From Branchinecta lynchi (lineage: Eukaryota > Arthropoda > Branchiopoda > Anostraca > Branchinectidae): a DNA stretch of 64,000 nt. The stretch is from positions 15,144,849 to 15,208,848 of the forward strand of contig JAKZAP010000001.1 of the NCBI GenBank assembly GCA_023053575.1. The letters run 5' to 3'. A program made the translations under genes and the position numbers. Shown here in pieces: positions 42,703 through 54,430 of the stretch; within the stretch, counting starts at the first letter, position 1; each line of letters opens with the position of its first letter. A model generated the notes under the pieces. It saw only the letters and a list, made by a program, of their open reading frames with translations. It made no database searches and was not told where the DNA came from.

Positions 42703-44740
42703 GCTGCGTTTTTGCAGATACCATGGTATCGGATACTACGGCAACCGTAGTATGCTCCGCAAAAACCACAATGCCGAAATTGCACTTTGCCAAGCCATCC
42801 CAAAAGAAAAACTGATATCCAGTCACACCACTAAGTGCCAAACTTCTTTCCCACGAATTTGACAAATCCTGGCACGGTCGGACCGTGGTATCTGAATATC
42901 AGATACCACGGTAACTGACCAGATATGACGATAAATGCAAACACGCCTTTTGACCATGGGCGGTTCGAAGGGGGGTCTAGGGGGGTGACTCAGCCCCCCC
43001 CCCCCCCCCCATGCTCCAGAGAATCTACTCTCAGTCGTATGTTTTCAACTTGTCTGTATAACAGTCCTATGTTTTTAGCTTTTCAGAATGACATGCAGGC
43101 AGTTATCAAATTTGAATTTCACCCATAAATCATATTTTTTAGTTGTATGGCTACGAAGAAGTTTCTATTCGTATGTTTTCAGATTCACAGTTTTCTGAGT
43201 TTTCGAGAATGAAAGTCGTATGTTTGAGCTTGCCAGAATGACATCTACCGCGAATTTCGCCTAAAAAAGACCCGTTTCTTGTCGTACTTTACGAAGGATT
43301 TTCTAGTCGTAAATTAGAGACAGTCGTAAGCTTTGACCTTGCCAGATAAAGGCAGACACAGCAGTTAGCTTATCGTGAATTTGCCTTCAAATGGCCTATT
43401 TCTGGTCGCATTGTTCCATATAGATTTTAGTAGTATGTTTTAAGTTTCACAGTTTCGTGTTCTCATTTTGTCAGAATCAGTCGTATGGAACTTGCCAGAA
43501 TGACATCAACCGCGAATTTTCCCTGAAAATGACCCGTTTCTTGTCGTGTTTTATGAAGAGATTTTCTAGTCGTCTATTAGAGACAGTCGTAAGTTTTGAG
43601 CTTGCCATATAAGGAGTCATTACGTTAAGAATTATCGTGCGTTTTGAGCTTGTTAGAATGACAGTCGTATGTTTTGAACTTGCCAGAGTGACATAAATGC
43701 CATTACCAGTCGTGATTTTCACTCTGATGCGCTGAAAACAGGCTGATTTTCGAAAATTTCGCCTGCGGCGCGACGTTTCAACCTCGGTTTCAACATTATC
43801 CTACCTGGTGTTGTGCAAAAATCTCCTTATCTCAAAAAGAAAGAGGCACAACCGCCTGATGATTGCACTATTTTTTGTGTAGTCTAAATTCAAAGTGGAA
43901 GTAGAACCACGTACCAACTTCCGGGAAAATATCCCACTCCGTTTGCGAGTTATCGTGGTACTGACAGATATGTCAGTGCATATCGTAGTAGGCAGCCTTT
44001 AAAATGTTGCGCAGTCTTTCATAGTCGCCTACTCGCTATCTCTTTGAACGGCCTGTAATTTAGGTGAGGTGTTATAGGCCTAAGATTTCAGCCACCCCAA
44101 AAGCTAGAAATGCCAGAAAAAGGTTGGATTACAAAAAATTCGACTGCGGCGCTGAGTTTAAATTTGTCTTAGGTGCATATGGTAAAAGCTGCTGCTTGGG
44201 ATCTGAGCCACGTTTAAAGCAAGAGTTTGAGTGGGAAGTAGTCGAATATTGCCGAATAAACGCCGATTTAACAAATTTTGCCTGCGGCTCTTTCGTACTC
44301 CTGTCCTATTTCTATTTAGTTGAAGTGTGCATCATTTATGTGTGGTTTTAAGCTTGAGATTTGGAGTCTAAGGTACACTAAAAGGTAGTAGCTGTAAAGG
44401 AGTAGCTGAATTTTGCTCGGATTGAATAAATTTCGCCTGCGGCGCTCACTTTAGTTTGTCTTGAGCGCTGGACAAAACCGATTTGTCCAGCTTATATTTT
44501 ACTTATTGGTTTATTATTTATTACTACAATGGCATTTTCCGTAAAGTCTTAGAACTTATAATTTTAATATTTCTTGGGCCTGCTGTTGCTGTGTTTTAGC
44601 CAGTCGTAAATTTTGAATTCCTCCCCCCCCCCCCCCAAGCCCTTGGAACCGCCCCTGCTTTTGACTAGGGTATCGGATACCATGGCAAACTGCAAAAACG
44701 ACTTTAGACCGTGGTATCAGATACCATGGTATCTGCAAAA
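42703..44740. mobile_element. GATACC-palindrome MITE, copy 1, split by an hAT-like element
   Basis: The left end GCTGCGTTTTTGCAGATACC and right end GGTATCTGCAAAA are inverted. TA precedes the left end at 42701-42702. The interior CATCCCAAAAGAAAAACTGA and AAGTGCCAAACTTCTTTC is the inverse of 62190-62290. The element is interrupted by 42955-44657 and resumes at 44666 (GGTATCGGATACCATGG). Its right end meets a GA microsatellite at 44740-44756. Confidence 0.75.
42955..44657. mobile_element. hAT-like non-autonomous element, 1.7 kb, inside the GATACC MITE
   Basis: Ends CATGGGCGGTTCGAAGGG and CCCTTGGAACCGCCCCTG are inverted repeats. An exact 8-bp duplication CTTTTGAC lies at 42947-42954 and 44658-44665. 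G and C runs lie just inside both ends. The interior has repeated AGTCGTATGTTTTGAGCTTG, CCAGAATGACAT modules (43030-43700) and three (C)GCCTGCGGCGC-type modules (43757, 44138 as GACTGCGGCGC, 44430), the latter shared with the hAT at 18842. No transposase. Confidence 0.85.
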
Positions 44741-44990
44741 GAGAGAGAGAGAGATAGGTTTATTTAGACAACATCGTAGCTGACAGCTAATTTGCGTTGC
44801 TTCACTACACTAAATAAACGTAACCAATCTTATTCCTCAAGGCTGGTTAACAACCACGCCGCTCTTCAACAACCACTCTTTAGAATTATGTCAGACCACC
44901 TGACATCACAGTTTTTGTGGTTCTCAACAGTGATCATTCGTTCATCAGTTCTCATCAACTCGTGAGACATTCCATGACGTCAGCACGAAA
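44741..44990. other. GA microsatellite and unassigned sequence
   Basis: A short GA repeat at 44740-44756, then nothing recognised. Confidence 0.4.
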
Positions 44991-45064
44991 ATAAAATTCA
45001 GCTGACGTATCCGTTTTGCACCATCAAGTATGATTCGCAGTCAGGTTGGGCTCAAGGAATATTT
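44991..45064 (+). repeat. Fragment of the foldback/hammerhead family (right end)
   Basis: AAAATTCAGCTGACGTATCC, GTTTTGCACCATCAAGTATG, ATTCGCAGTCAGGTTGGGCT: the full right end of the family, truncated on the left. Confidence 0.75.
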
Positions 45065-46849
45065 ACGAAAATACCTTTTCCAAGGCGAAACCGGCAACTG
45101 TGTCGCTGAACTTTATATAACGGCGATTTCAGAGCCCCGGCTAAAAAAAAAAAATGCCATCGTAAAACTCAAGTAAGACGAAATACACCTGCCAGCAAAT
45201 AGCATATCATCAACATCATGCATTGACACCCGTCAGCAAACCAATCTTGGCGTTCTGCTGACGTAATGAGTAACCTAAGTACTCAGCTGAATGCAAGAAT
45301 CCATCTTAATTAATTGAGAAGTAATTAAATTTGATGGAGATACGTCACTACTTCGGCGTAACGAGTATGCCAGCTAACGCTACGTTCTGGGTGGGTTGCC
45401 ACGTGTTTTGACATCTTAATTTTACTGAGCTGAAAAAATATCATAGAGAGGCTCTAAAAAGGTTTAAAATACTGCAAGGGAAAAGTGTAAGGGTAGAGAA
45501 GCATGACTGCGGCCTTGCCAGCAGGGTTGCCACATGTCGCACGATAGTGTGAATTGTCCCTCTATTTTGTTTTCGTCACTCTTGTCCTACGTAGGAAACA
45601 AAAATCGCTCTATTTCACAAAATGACCAAATTTGTCATTTCTGCAGTAGGAATTCCGCCCAGAACTGACTCAAGTTTTTTCATGAAAGTAAAATTAAAAT
45701 GTGTCATTTTTACAGAGGAGATTCCGACCAAAAACGAAAATTTCATGAGAATAAGTTTCACTCCCAATTCACTCTTTGTTTTGGGCCAAAGTCACTCTTT
45801 AAATATTTTTGATGTGACAACCCTGCTTGCCAGTATTAATGCGTCTCCTAGCTCGTCTCGTACTGGATCTAGGATGAGATGCTTAATGTCCCAAAGCCCC
45901 CCAACCGAATGAGAAGCTGAAATGATGTTCACGTCATTTCTTGTAAACCTCAAAAGTAAATTGGCAGGGCCTTTCCGCCGGCTACACTTATCGTCGGATG
46001 ATGAGGCATGTAGTCTAACATTTGCTGCAATTATTTTTTGCCACCATAGTAGGCTAGAGCTACCCTATGGCGGAAGGGCATCTCTCGGTGTGGGTTGAGC
46101 CTTTTTGTCTAGTTTTCGTTGTTGTGTTGTGAATTTGCTCGGTTTTCTTCTCGCAATAATGTTTTGAATGATTTTCATTTTTTTTTTACGTTTAGCCTAG
46201 TTATTTTAACAATATTTTTTTTTTTAAGTACTGAAGAAGTAAAGCTTTAAAAGTAAAAGTGAAAGAGTAGGTGACACACTTGTGTCATTGAGAGGAGGAG
46301 AAGGGAAAAAAAGATTTCGAGAGGATCCCAAACTCTTTTGAGGTCAGAGTTGATGGCCCACGGTCTCGCCCACGGTCGACAGGTATTAGGAAATCTGACC
46401 TTGAACTAAAAATTTTCCAGTTTTGCCAAAACTAGTTGAAACCCAACGGTTCATTCACTACTGCGCTTATTAAAAATTACAAACCCGTCATGGTTGTTTA
46501 CAGTATCGCTCGGACCTTGGTTTTGACGAGAAAAGTGGAAAAACTTAAAGCACACCTTCAAGCAGATCTACTATTCTTGTTCCAGTATTCAAGACTATTT
46601 GAAAACTGTAAAACCAGGCCCTGCTTTTAACAAATTATCAACGGCTTTAGCTGTTTTAAGCCTTTTCCCGGATCCTTTGCCTATGGTGAATCATGACAAG
46701 TGAAAAGATTAGTGAGGTATTATCGTTAGCGGGCTTAGAATGTAACATTAGAAATTTCGGTTTCGGGGTTAAGAATAATGAATACAGCTGCAGAAGTAGG
46801 TTACACTGGGATTATAAAAACGACGGGCCCTTTAAATTTCTCGCCAACG
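45065..46849. other. Unassigned intronic sequence
   Basis: No gene or repeat recognised. Open frames at 45622-45912 and 46436-46630 show no motifs. Confidence 0.4.
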
Positions 46850-47840
46850 AGCTCCTCGGAAGCAATTTCCCTTATTCCAGTTCAGCGCTCCAAGCGGACT
46901 AATTTCTGTTAATCCCCCATTGTCTCATAGTCAACGTAATGTAAACATAGTAAACAGTTCGATCCATAAGATAGCGAGAAACATTCACTTCCGACTGCCA
47001 AGAACAAATAAGCCAACAGAACCTCCATCTTTAGTCCCATGCAGCGACTACGGATACCTTGAAAAAACTTAGCAGAGCTAGAGGTACTCGCTGAGCTTTG
47101 AGCTGATGCCCGTCTACTTTCCTCTTTGCCGCTGCGCGTATCAGAGGAAATGTATTAGAAGGTGTGTGTGACCCGCTCTGCAGCGTGTCATATGTGACGT
47201 CACAATGGCAATTGTGATGTTCCGCGCAGGTCCTAGCTTGTTTGCGTCGGGAATCGATTCGAATCCGGATGGTCGAATTACAGAGGTAGGGAGACTATGG
47301 GGTGCGGGGGGGAGGAGGGGGGGGTCGTTAGAAACTGCTAGGAGTCGGGCTAATGCGGCAGTGAATTCTGTTAGTACGAATGACGTTCACCTTAACCTTA
47401 CAACTACTAGGTGTAATGTTTCTTTAAATTTGTACAGTTCCCGCATGTGGTGCTGTGTTTCTTGGCCATTGTTTCTAACTGGTATGACTCTTGAGCCTTG
47501 CTGGACATCTGCCAGTCGTATGTTTTGCGGTAGTCACCTCTCACGCCCAAGCCCTTCAGACTGCCCCTGAGCTCGGAGATGCGACTGCTTCGACGCTTGC
47601 AGCCATCACGTGTTGTACCGTTACATGTACGACGAAAAGCTGAAATAGCTTGACCCCCCCCCCCCCTCTTGTTTGGCTAGCGACGCCCCTGCCTGAGAAG
47701 CAGATTAAGATTTTGACTATCAACCAATGGATGTATTTTACTGCGTCTGTCGCAGGTGCTGATGGTGAGGATTAACAGAAACTAGTCCGCTTGGAAGCAC
47801 TGAAATGGAATGTGGCGAATAAGCGGGAACTGCATCATCT
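46850..47840. repeat. Inverted-repeat element with internal hAT-like ends
   Basis: CAAGCGGACTAATTTCTGTT (46892) and its inverse AACAGAAACTAGTCCGCTTG (47775) lie in longer imperfect inverted arms of about 80 bases. Between them are two right ends of hAT-like elements: AAGCCCTTCAGACTGCCCCTG at about 47548-47568, matching the element at 42955-44657, and GGCTAGCGACGCCCCTG at about 47674-47690. G and C runs are present. Left ends for the two were not found. Confidence 0.5.
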
Positions 47841-47990
47841 GAAAAAGAGCTAAACACGGCAAATGCAAAATCAGCGTGGTGCTGTTACGGTGGATAAGAA
47901 TGACACATGAAGTTAGAAATCTCGAAAATAAGGATGGGCGGAACAATTAGGGATATGAGTGAAGTAGAAAAGTACGGATCTTTGAAGGGG
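47841..47990. repeat. Dispersed CTCGGAAGCAA-family fragment
   Basis: ATCTGAAAAAGAGCTAAACA, CGGCAAATGCAAAA, then GAAATCTCGAAAATAAGGAT match 63270-63390 in order. Confidence 0.5.
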
Positions 47991-48816
47991 TAACAACTGA
48001 CGTATTCTTCATGGTTCGCCCACTGCATCTGTATGCCTATCTCCTGCTATAACGACAAAGCAGTTGAGGTAACGAAAATCCAGAACTTGTCATTCTAAAA
48101 CCGGCGTTTTACAACGTACTTAAGTGTTTGTTTACCGCCTTCCAAGTGTAGTTTTTAAGCTATCAGTGGTTTCAATCACAGTCCGAGTTTTTACTCCGAT
48201 CGTGTCGATTAAAGGAGGTGCCGCTTTGTTTATTATTTCACAGGATTGCCAAACGTGCACGCAAAGTTAGTGTTGGAAATAAACCGCCTCGCCGTTCTGA
48301 TTTCGCAGGACGCAAGGGACTTAGTCTTGACGAACCGGAATATGGGATTTCTCCTCTGACAACCGGTAAAATTCTAACACCGGAACAAAAAACGCTTTTT
48401 ATCTTAGGTTTACTAATGGAAAAATTCTGGGACTGAACAAACTTTGTGGCCGGGAGCCGTATGCAACTTCTGAACGATACTTCACTTTTGCCAAGGGGTC
48501 ATGATTCCGTATTTATCATTATTAATAAGGACCTTCCACTAGCATGACAAGTCGGCGATCTTTTTCCCTTTATCAATTTCTTTGATACTCGCTAGATTAC
48601 GCGGATCTTGCACACTATAAGTAGGCTGTAGGGGTTATGATATTGACTGTAAAAAAAAACTAGCCATAGCAACCACGCACAATAACAACAAACAAGAGCA
48701 ATTATTTAAGAAAAAAAATAAGAAAAGGGAAATCCTAGATATTACTTTAAAACACTTACATCAGATCCTCCCGATACTCGCTGCTAACCGGACGAACACC
48801 GCAAAATTTCTCGTTA
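47991..48816. other. Unassigned intronic sequence
   Basis: No element recognised. Confidence 0.4.
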
Positions 48817-48986
48817 CACTGTGAAAAGTTTTTCCGAATAAAGATTGAACTTAACTGCAGTATTTGCTACTCGGATTATCCTTATCTCTACGCAGATAAG
48901 ATTAATACCAAATACAGAAAAGATGAAGCCGAGTAGCAAATACTGCAGTTAACTCTAATCTTTATACGGAGAAACTTTTTACAGTG
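48817..48986. mobile_element. Tc1/mariner-like MITE, copy B (170 bp)
   Basis: TA at 48815-48816 and 48987-48988. The ends CACTGTGAAAAGTTTTTCCG and GGAGAAACTTTTTACAGTG are inverted, and the arms extend over 60 bases (GCAGTATTTGCTACTCGG against CCGAGTAGCAAATACTGC). Same family as 40972-41135, with better-kept arms. Confidence 0.85.
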
Positions 48987-49204
48987 TACTGCAAAGCACT
49001 TATCTCCAATCAAATATATTAACCATCCTCCACTCCTCCCAAACATTTCCTCCATAAATCCATCCAATTCACCATTCACCCATCAAATGTAAGAGATTCT
49101 CATCGACTGCACCAGATATTCCATTTTCCAGATATTCCCTTTCTATGTAGCCTAGAGCTGTACTTGGACGGATGGAAATTGATCTAACCGACAGTCCAGA
49201 ACTA

Positions 49205-50790
49205 TAAAAAAAAGACCAAAGGTTTCGATGGGATCCCAAAAATTCAATATTTGATCCAGACAATTGGGTCTTGTGTTCGCCAGATCCAGTCTTCGCCAGA
49301 ATCCTTGAACATTTTTACTATTAAAATTCAGAAACAGATTAAGGCCAAAAAGCCAATCATCTGAGAAAACCAAATTCAGTTATGGATTCAGCACGTTTGT
49401 ATTTACCCCTATAAGTCACATCTGTTGTGACGAAAACTTCCTGCCTTACTTCTGCCAATCTCCCGGTTTTGGCCGAATTCCGGGACTACCTGTCCGCCAA
49501 AAAAAAGAAAGCTAAAAAACGAATTCAGCGTATCTTCTTTCCCCTATATCGAACATCTAATCAACTTCAAATTAAAATTTAACTTATAAAAATTTTCCGG
49601 TTCCAGCCGGATTCCGGGCGAAATATATGTCCGGGTAAAAAAAAATTGTCATACATGGATTCAGCGTCTCTTCTTACCCTTAAATCGGATATCTAGCCAA
49701 CTACAAATACTTTTAAACAATTTTCCGGTTTTGACCGGATTCCGGGCGAACTACTTGCCCGGCGAGAAAGTGGTTTTCAGCATCGTGTTCAGCATGTCTT
49801 CTTACCCTTAAACCGAATATCTAATCAACTGCAAATAAAACTTTTAGTTTTAACAGACTTCCCGGTTTTATCCGGATTCCGGGCTAACTACTTGTCCGGC
49901 GAAAAAATGATTTTCACGATCGTGATCGGCATGTCTTCTTACTCAATCGAACATCCAATCAACTTCAAATAAAACTTTTACTTTCAACAAACTTTCCGGT
50001 TTTGGCCAGATTCCGGGCGAACTACTTGTCCGGCGAGAAAATGGTTTTCACCATCGTGTTCGGCAAGTCTTCTTACCCCACCATCGACTGTCCTATTAGC
50101 TGTTTAAAAAGACTTTGCTTGCCCCTTAATTTAAAGGACACCTGAACAATGAAACCATACTTGAACACACAATGGAGAATGCCTTTAGAGACATGGCCAC
50201 GGAGAGCATTCTTCTCCTGAGCATGACGTTTTCAAGATAGGGATGTTCGTTTCTGGAGGTTTGCACATGCAGACTCCAAGACAAAAAGCGCAATTCATTC
50301 AAATCTTGTACAGCGCTGGCGGGATCGTATTGGAATTTCTTGTAGATATACGTTTGGGCTTAATTGGTTAAAAAATATTCCAGAAGAAGGGTTGATTGGA
50401 GACTTTGTTCATTTCTAAAATTGTTCGGTACTGAAATAAGGACAGACGCAAAATGGAGCAAAAGTCATAGCTTGAAAACACTATTTCGTATTTGGATTGG
50501 GTTTTCTGCAGGCAATGTTAACGGAAGTTATACAGATAGGGATGATACTTGGTACTCTTCATTCAGGTGTCCTTTAAACCCCCTCCCCCACCCCTAAATA
50601 TGGGGCTACAAAGCCCATCTACGAACTCGACCTTACTCTTGACCCAAAGAATCCCCACACCTAGTTTCATCAAAATATCCCATTCCCTTTGAGAGTTGTC
50701 GTGCTTACAGACGGACTGACATACGGACGGACGGATTGACAACTTTTGAGATGTCATAGGTCCACTTACGTTTTGGGATCCCAAAAAGGA
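49205..50790 (+). repeat. CCGG-monomer family, copy 8 (longest)
   Basis: Left terminus AAAGACCAAAGGTTTCGATG, with AATTGGGTCTTG. Six monomers of about 133 bases follow, with (T)CTTCTTACCC landmarks at 49399, 49535, 49671, 49799, 49936 and 50070 and CCGGATTCCGGGCGAACTAC. The right end has GACGGACGGA and ACTTACGTTTTGGGATCCCA. A TTAA-flanked element (50135-50573) sits in it. Confidence 0.8.
50135..50573. mobile_element. TTAA-flanked non-autonomous DNA element, 439 bp
   Basis: TTAA at 50131-50134 and 50574-50577. It starts AGGACACCTGAA and ends TTCAGGTGTCCT, a perfect 12-bp inverted repeat. Removing it restores the CCGG-family word CCCCTTAATTTAAACCCCC. TTAA duplication is typical of piggyBac-like and Kolobok-like elements. 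No transposase. Confidence 0.8.
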
Positions 50791-51635
50791 CTTCCGTGGA
50801 TTAAGTATCCGTACTCTGGCCCTATGTTTCAACACATTGTCTCAACCACTTCGAGAGTTACCGTGCTAATAAATTTGCATACGGACTAACGAATTTTACC
50901 GAGTCTGGTATCTGGTCACTTAAATTTCTCGGATTACCAACATGTCACCTTAATAGCTGATACTAGCCTAAAGGCTCTTTGGGCTCAAAAGAATTTTCCG
51001 ACAGCCACAAATTCAAACGTCAAATATTTCAAATCGCCAACTTTAAGCCTGATTTTGAATAAAATTGCAAAATTTAGCAGGTTTCCCGGAAAAAGAAATC
51101 CATGAAAGCACGGAAGTCAAAACTCTATACAGAGGCAAATTGTATCATTTGCTGCATTTCTTTTTGCTAGAAACAAAATAAACACTAAATGCAAATTTTG
51201 GAGTAAAATCAATGAACTATTTTGAGAAAGAAGGCGCTTTGGGTACTTTAAAGGAGTCGGACATCTTCGGAACTTCCATCTGTCTGTTCGTGACTGAACG
51301 TCAAAGAATCTGTAGAATATTCTTGGTGGGCTATGTGAGAAAACCCATTAGTTTTCAAAAGTACTTCCGAGTATGGTGCTCATAATTAAGATACAATTAT
51401 TTGCAAAAACATAACAACCATAAAATAAATGATACTCTTACTCTATACCTCTATGGAGTTAAGTTTGGTCCTACTGCTGCTACTGCCGGCACTGGGCACT
51501 TGCTGTACACTAAAATCGAGACCGGGCAACCTCTCGGAAATCATAACAATTGAGAAGACCGGAAACTCGTAGACATTTTGAAACAAAATAATCTGGTGTC
51601 ACCAAGCTGACGAGTTAGGGATGTGATAGATATTC
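50791..51635. other. Unassigned intronic sequence
   Basis: Nothing recognised. Confidence 0.4.
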
Positions 51636-52150
51636 CTTCAGCCCAAGCTGACAACGAATCATGTTTGACGGTGCAAAACGGATACGTCAGCCACATTTCA
51701 TTTTAGCTATATTTCGGCCCTTCTTGGCAAGGGTTCTCTTCAGGCTCAAGCCGCTCAAGCTGGAAAATCAACTTGTGGAAAAACGGTTAAAGATTCTTCC
51801 TTAAATATCTAATTTTATGAACTTCTTCTCTGAAAATTTATTGGAGTTAAAGCTGGTGCTGCGATTTCATTCTGGACACGGCTGCTGTTTTTTGCTGCTC
51901 GATTTGGTTGTCTTAAAGGTAGAGATTCTTCTGCATTTTGGTTCTGGAGTCACCTTTCTCTTCTTCTTCTTTCCAGCGAAGATGGATACTTGTCGGTGGC
52001 ATGTACGGGCGATTTGAAGTTCCGTACTTCGGTGATGGATATTCCTTCAGCCCAAGCTGACTGCGAATCATATTTGACGGTGCAAAACCGATACGCCAGC
52101 TACGTTTATTAGAGCTGTATTTCGGCCGTTCTTGGCAAGGGTGATACTCC
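51636..52150 (-). mobile_element. Foldback/hammerhead family, copy 4, with a direct repeat of its left end
   Basis: The left-end sequence TATTCCTTCAGCCCAAGCTG through CTTCTTGGCAAGGG occurs at 51636-51732. It recurs in the same orientation at 52029-52141 (one arm is CCGTTCTTGGCAAGGG). Between them lies the family interior (GCTGGTGCTGCGATTTCATT, GACACGGCTGCTGTTTTTTG). Direct rather than inverted ends distinguish this copy from the one at 2975. Confidence 0.7.
51675..51750 (-). ncRNA. Second hammerhead-ribozyme-like motif with intact core
   Basis: On the minus strand CTGAAGA (51743-51737) is followed by a stem-loop, CCCTT pairing AAGGG around loop GCCAAG with closing G-C, and by GAAA (51715-51712). 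ATATAGC then pairs with GCT and GTAT across a loop, ending in GTATC. Core bases match the hammerhead consensus; stem I is weaker than at 3925. Activity is inferred only. Confidence 0.45.
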
Positions 52151-52189
52151 CTTTATTTTCGCGACCACAGTGCGGAACTGATTATAAAC

Positions 52190-52690
52190 TACCGTGAACG
52201 ATTTCACCATCTAGCATTTTTTTGGCCGTTCCGAGTTATGCCAGTCATGCAATGCAAACTTACCCGAAAACTTCACGTAATCAGCGGGAGGGTTAGGGCA
52301 TTCTACCCCCCCCCCCATCCCCTAAAAATAAAAATAATCGTTTTTCATAGGCTTTAACCTCTGAGCTATGTCTTTTGGTCCTACCCGCGGATAATTAAGG
52401 ACATTACGGTTAATTAATGACATTCAAAGTGTTTTTTTTTTTTTTTTTTTTTCATGACATGGTATGGCAGGTCTTTCTCCCGTTTTGGGCATCTTTTATT
52501 TTATTTGGTTTTAATCAAAGCGCGTTCAGTTTTGAAACATTTTGCTTCAGCCACCGAATGGGAATTAGCCTGGATAGTGCTAGCAACAAAATCGCTAATT
52601 TCACGCGGAAAGTAATGGTATTTTCGCAAAACGATATTTCTGGTCCATTTCATCATGAAAAGAGGATTTCTAGTGAGAGTTGTGCTTTAA
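52190..52690. repeat. 500-bp dispersed repeat family, copy 3
   Basis: Has CAACAAAATCGCTAATTTCA, CGCGGAAAGTAATGGTATTT and ATTTCTAGTGAGAGTTGTGC in family order. A worn G-run MITE-like segment (52300-52390, TCATAGGCTTTAACCTCTGA) interrupts it. A T run of about 20 lies at 52433-52452. Confidence 0.6.
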
Positions 52691-53585
52691 GTATCATCAG
52701 CACAATGTTCGGCATTTAAGTGATGTAAGATTTTTTCTGTCATCAGGATGCATGCATTGTACATTCATACTAACCTGAAAAAAATACGAGGAAAGCCGTT
52801 ACGGACTGTGAACGACAAACGGAAAGTAATGGGCCCTTGCTACTTACGAAGGACTCCAGGGAAGTCTCTGGCTTGGTTGAAGCAGCTATTTCAAGCCTGA
52901 CAGACGACGTAGATAGAGCGAAGAAACCCAATCAGATGTTTTTCTTCAACGATCCGCCTTCCTTCTATCATTTGGCACACCAAATTTTTGCATGTCACTG
53001 AAGCATTTTTTATGTCAAACTCGAAGTCACCACCAGTGTGCGAGCGAATAACATAATCAAAGTACTATCTCCTACTTAATCACAAGATAACTAATTAAAT
53101 GTCAACAGTCCAGCACTGAAATTTATGAGAAATTCTGTAGCTGTTAATGAAATAGATACAAGCTGACCACTCTCATCGATTACAGTTGATAAATCGGGCC
53201 GTCAATCTTGGCCTCAGCCGCCATCTCGGGTTTTCTATCTGGGAACAGGAAAAAAAAATTACCGGCCGTCGCGCCTCTGCACCCGCTCCATCATAATAAT
53301 GATAATCATCGTGTAGCAGGGAAAAACAAGGCCGAAGTTTCTGGTGGGATCTTGAAACTTGGAGAAAAACGCCAATATGGATCTTGCGGAAAGGAAATCG
53401 ATGGCGTACACGATTGTCGCAAGTAGACTTACATCAGAAATTCTTTTGGGATTAATTTTTTATTGATACGTTTCTCAAGATGTTGTACCGACAAAAATAA
53501 ACTAGTAAAATTGGCAAAATTTATAAGGAAATATACGAGAAACTGCAAATTTTCTCAGAAGAAGATCGTTTGACGGTATGTAAAA
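52691..53585. other. Unassigned intronic sequence
   Basis: No element recognised; a 72-codon frame at 53208-53426 has no motif. Confidence 0.4.
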
Positions 53586-53720
53586 TAGATAGATAGATAG
53601 ATATCGCTTGTATTATTCTCCAGCTATCATGGTAAAATCCAAATTTGTCAAAATCGTCAATATATACAAATGTAAACACTAATAAAGATTAAAAATTTCA
53701 CGGAAGTCCGTACAAACGTC
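53586..53720 (-). mobile_element. Possible LINE 3' end on the minus strand
   Basis: A (GATA)n run at 53586-53602 follows, on the minus strand, the sequence CCATGATAGCTGGAGAATAA. LINE ends elsewhere in the window close in similar ATCT or ATT repeats. No coding remnant was seen. Confidence 0.3.
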
Positions 53721-54430
53721 TTTTCATACCGGACATGGTCACATTTTAATTCTGTTGGACTTTCCGGATCGCCAAAATGAGTCTACATATCTGCGCAGAT
53801 TGGTTCGGTCGCCAGTGAGGTTCTGAAAATCGTCAGTGGACGTGTCACTTTATAACGATATGGGTCAGCTTGGGGATAATGAGCAAACTGCAATGCAATT
53901 AGTGGTGTAAAATTGAAACTTCACCAGTTTTGCAACAATTCAGTTTTAATTATGCTGGACTAGTGTGAACTATCAGAGTTTGTTTCCAACTCCCAGGATT
54001 AACCTAAGTTATTTGGGGAGAAAGGTAAAGAGTTTCTAGATGTCAAAATACCATCAGTCACACCGATTTGTCATATCTGCCAAAAAAATAACAACGAAGA
54101 GTCTGTTTGATGTCTTTTTCCTTTTTGTTTCAAGCAAAAGAATACTTATTTTACGTTATTTATGTAGTGAACACATTAAAAATATCAGTATATTTCCTGG
54201 AACATAATTAGAAATACTTCTTCGTTCTAAATGATCTCCTGAATTTGAACCAGCAACTTCAGAGTTAGGTCTATCTTATACTTTTGAATTTTGTTTTATT
54301 TAGCAACCCAAAAAGCTGCCCTTTCTTGGATCTAGTGTGACCACTTTGGCGCCTAATTCTGTGCAGAAATGAGCCCAGTGTGACCAAGCTCTAAGTCAGT
54401 GAAAATCCCGGCATCCTAGCTCTCATCAAA
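53721..54430. other. Unassigned intronic sequence
   Basis: Nothing recognised; CTAGTGTGACCACTTTGGCG and CAGTGTGACC near 54330-54385 hint at a short repeat. Confidence 0.35.

Noticed and set aside
52417..52719. 100-codon frame with a Phe run
   Set aside because: The Phe run is a T homopolymer and the rest is dispersed-repeat sequence.
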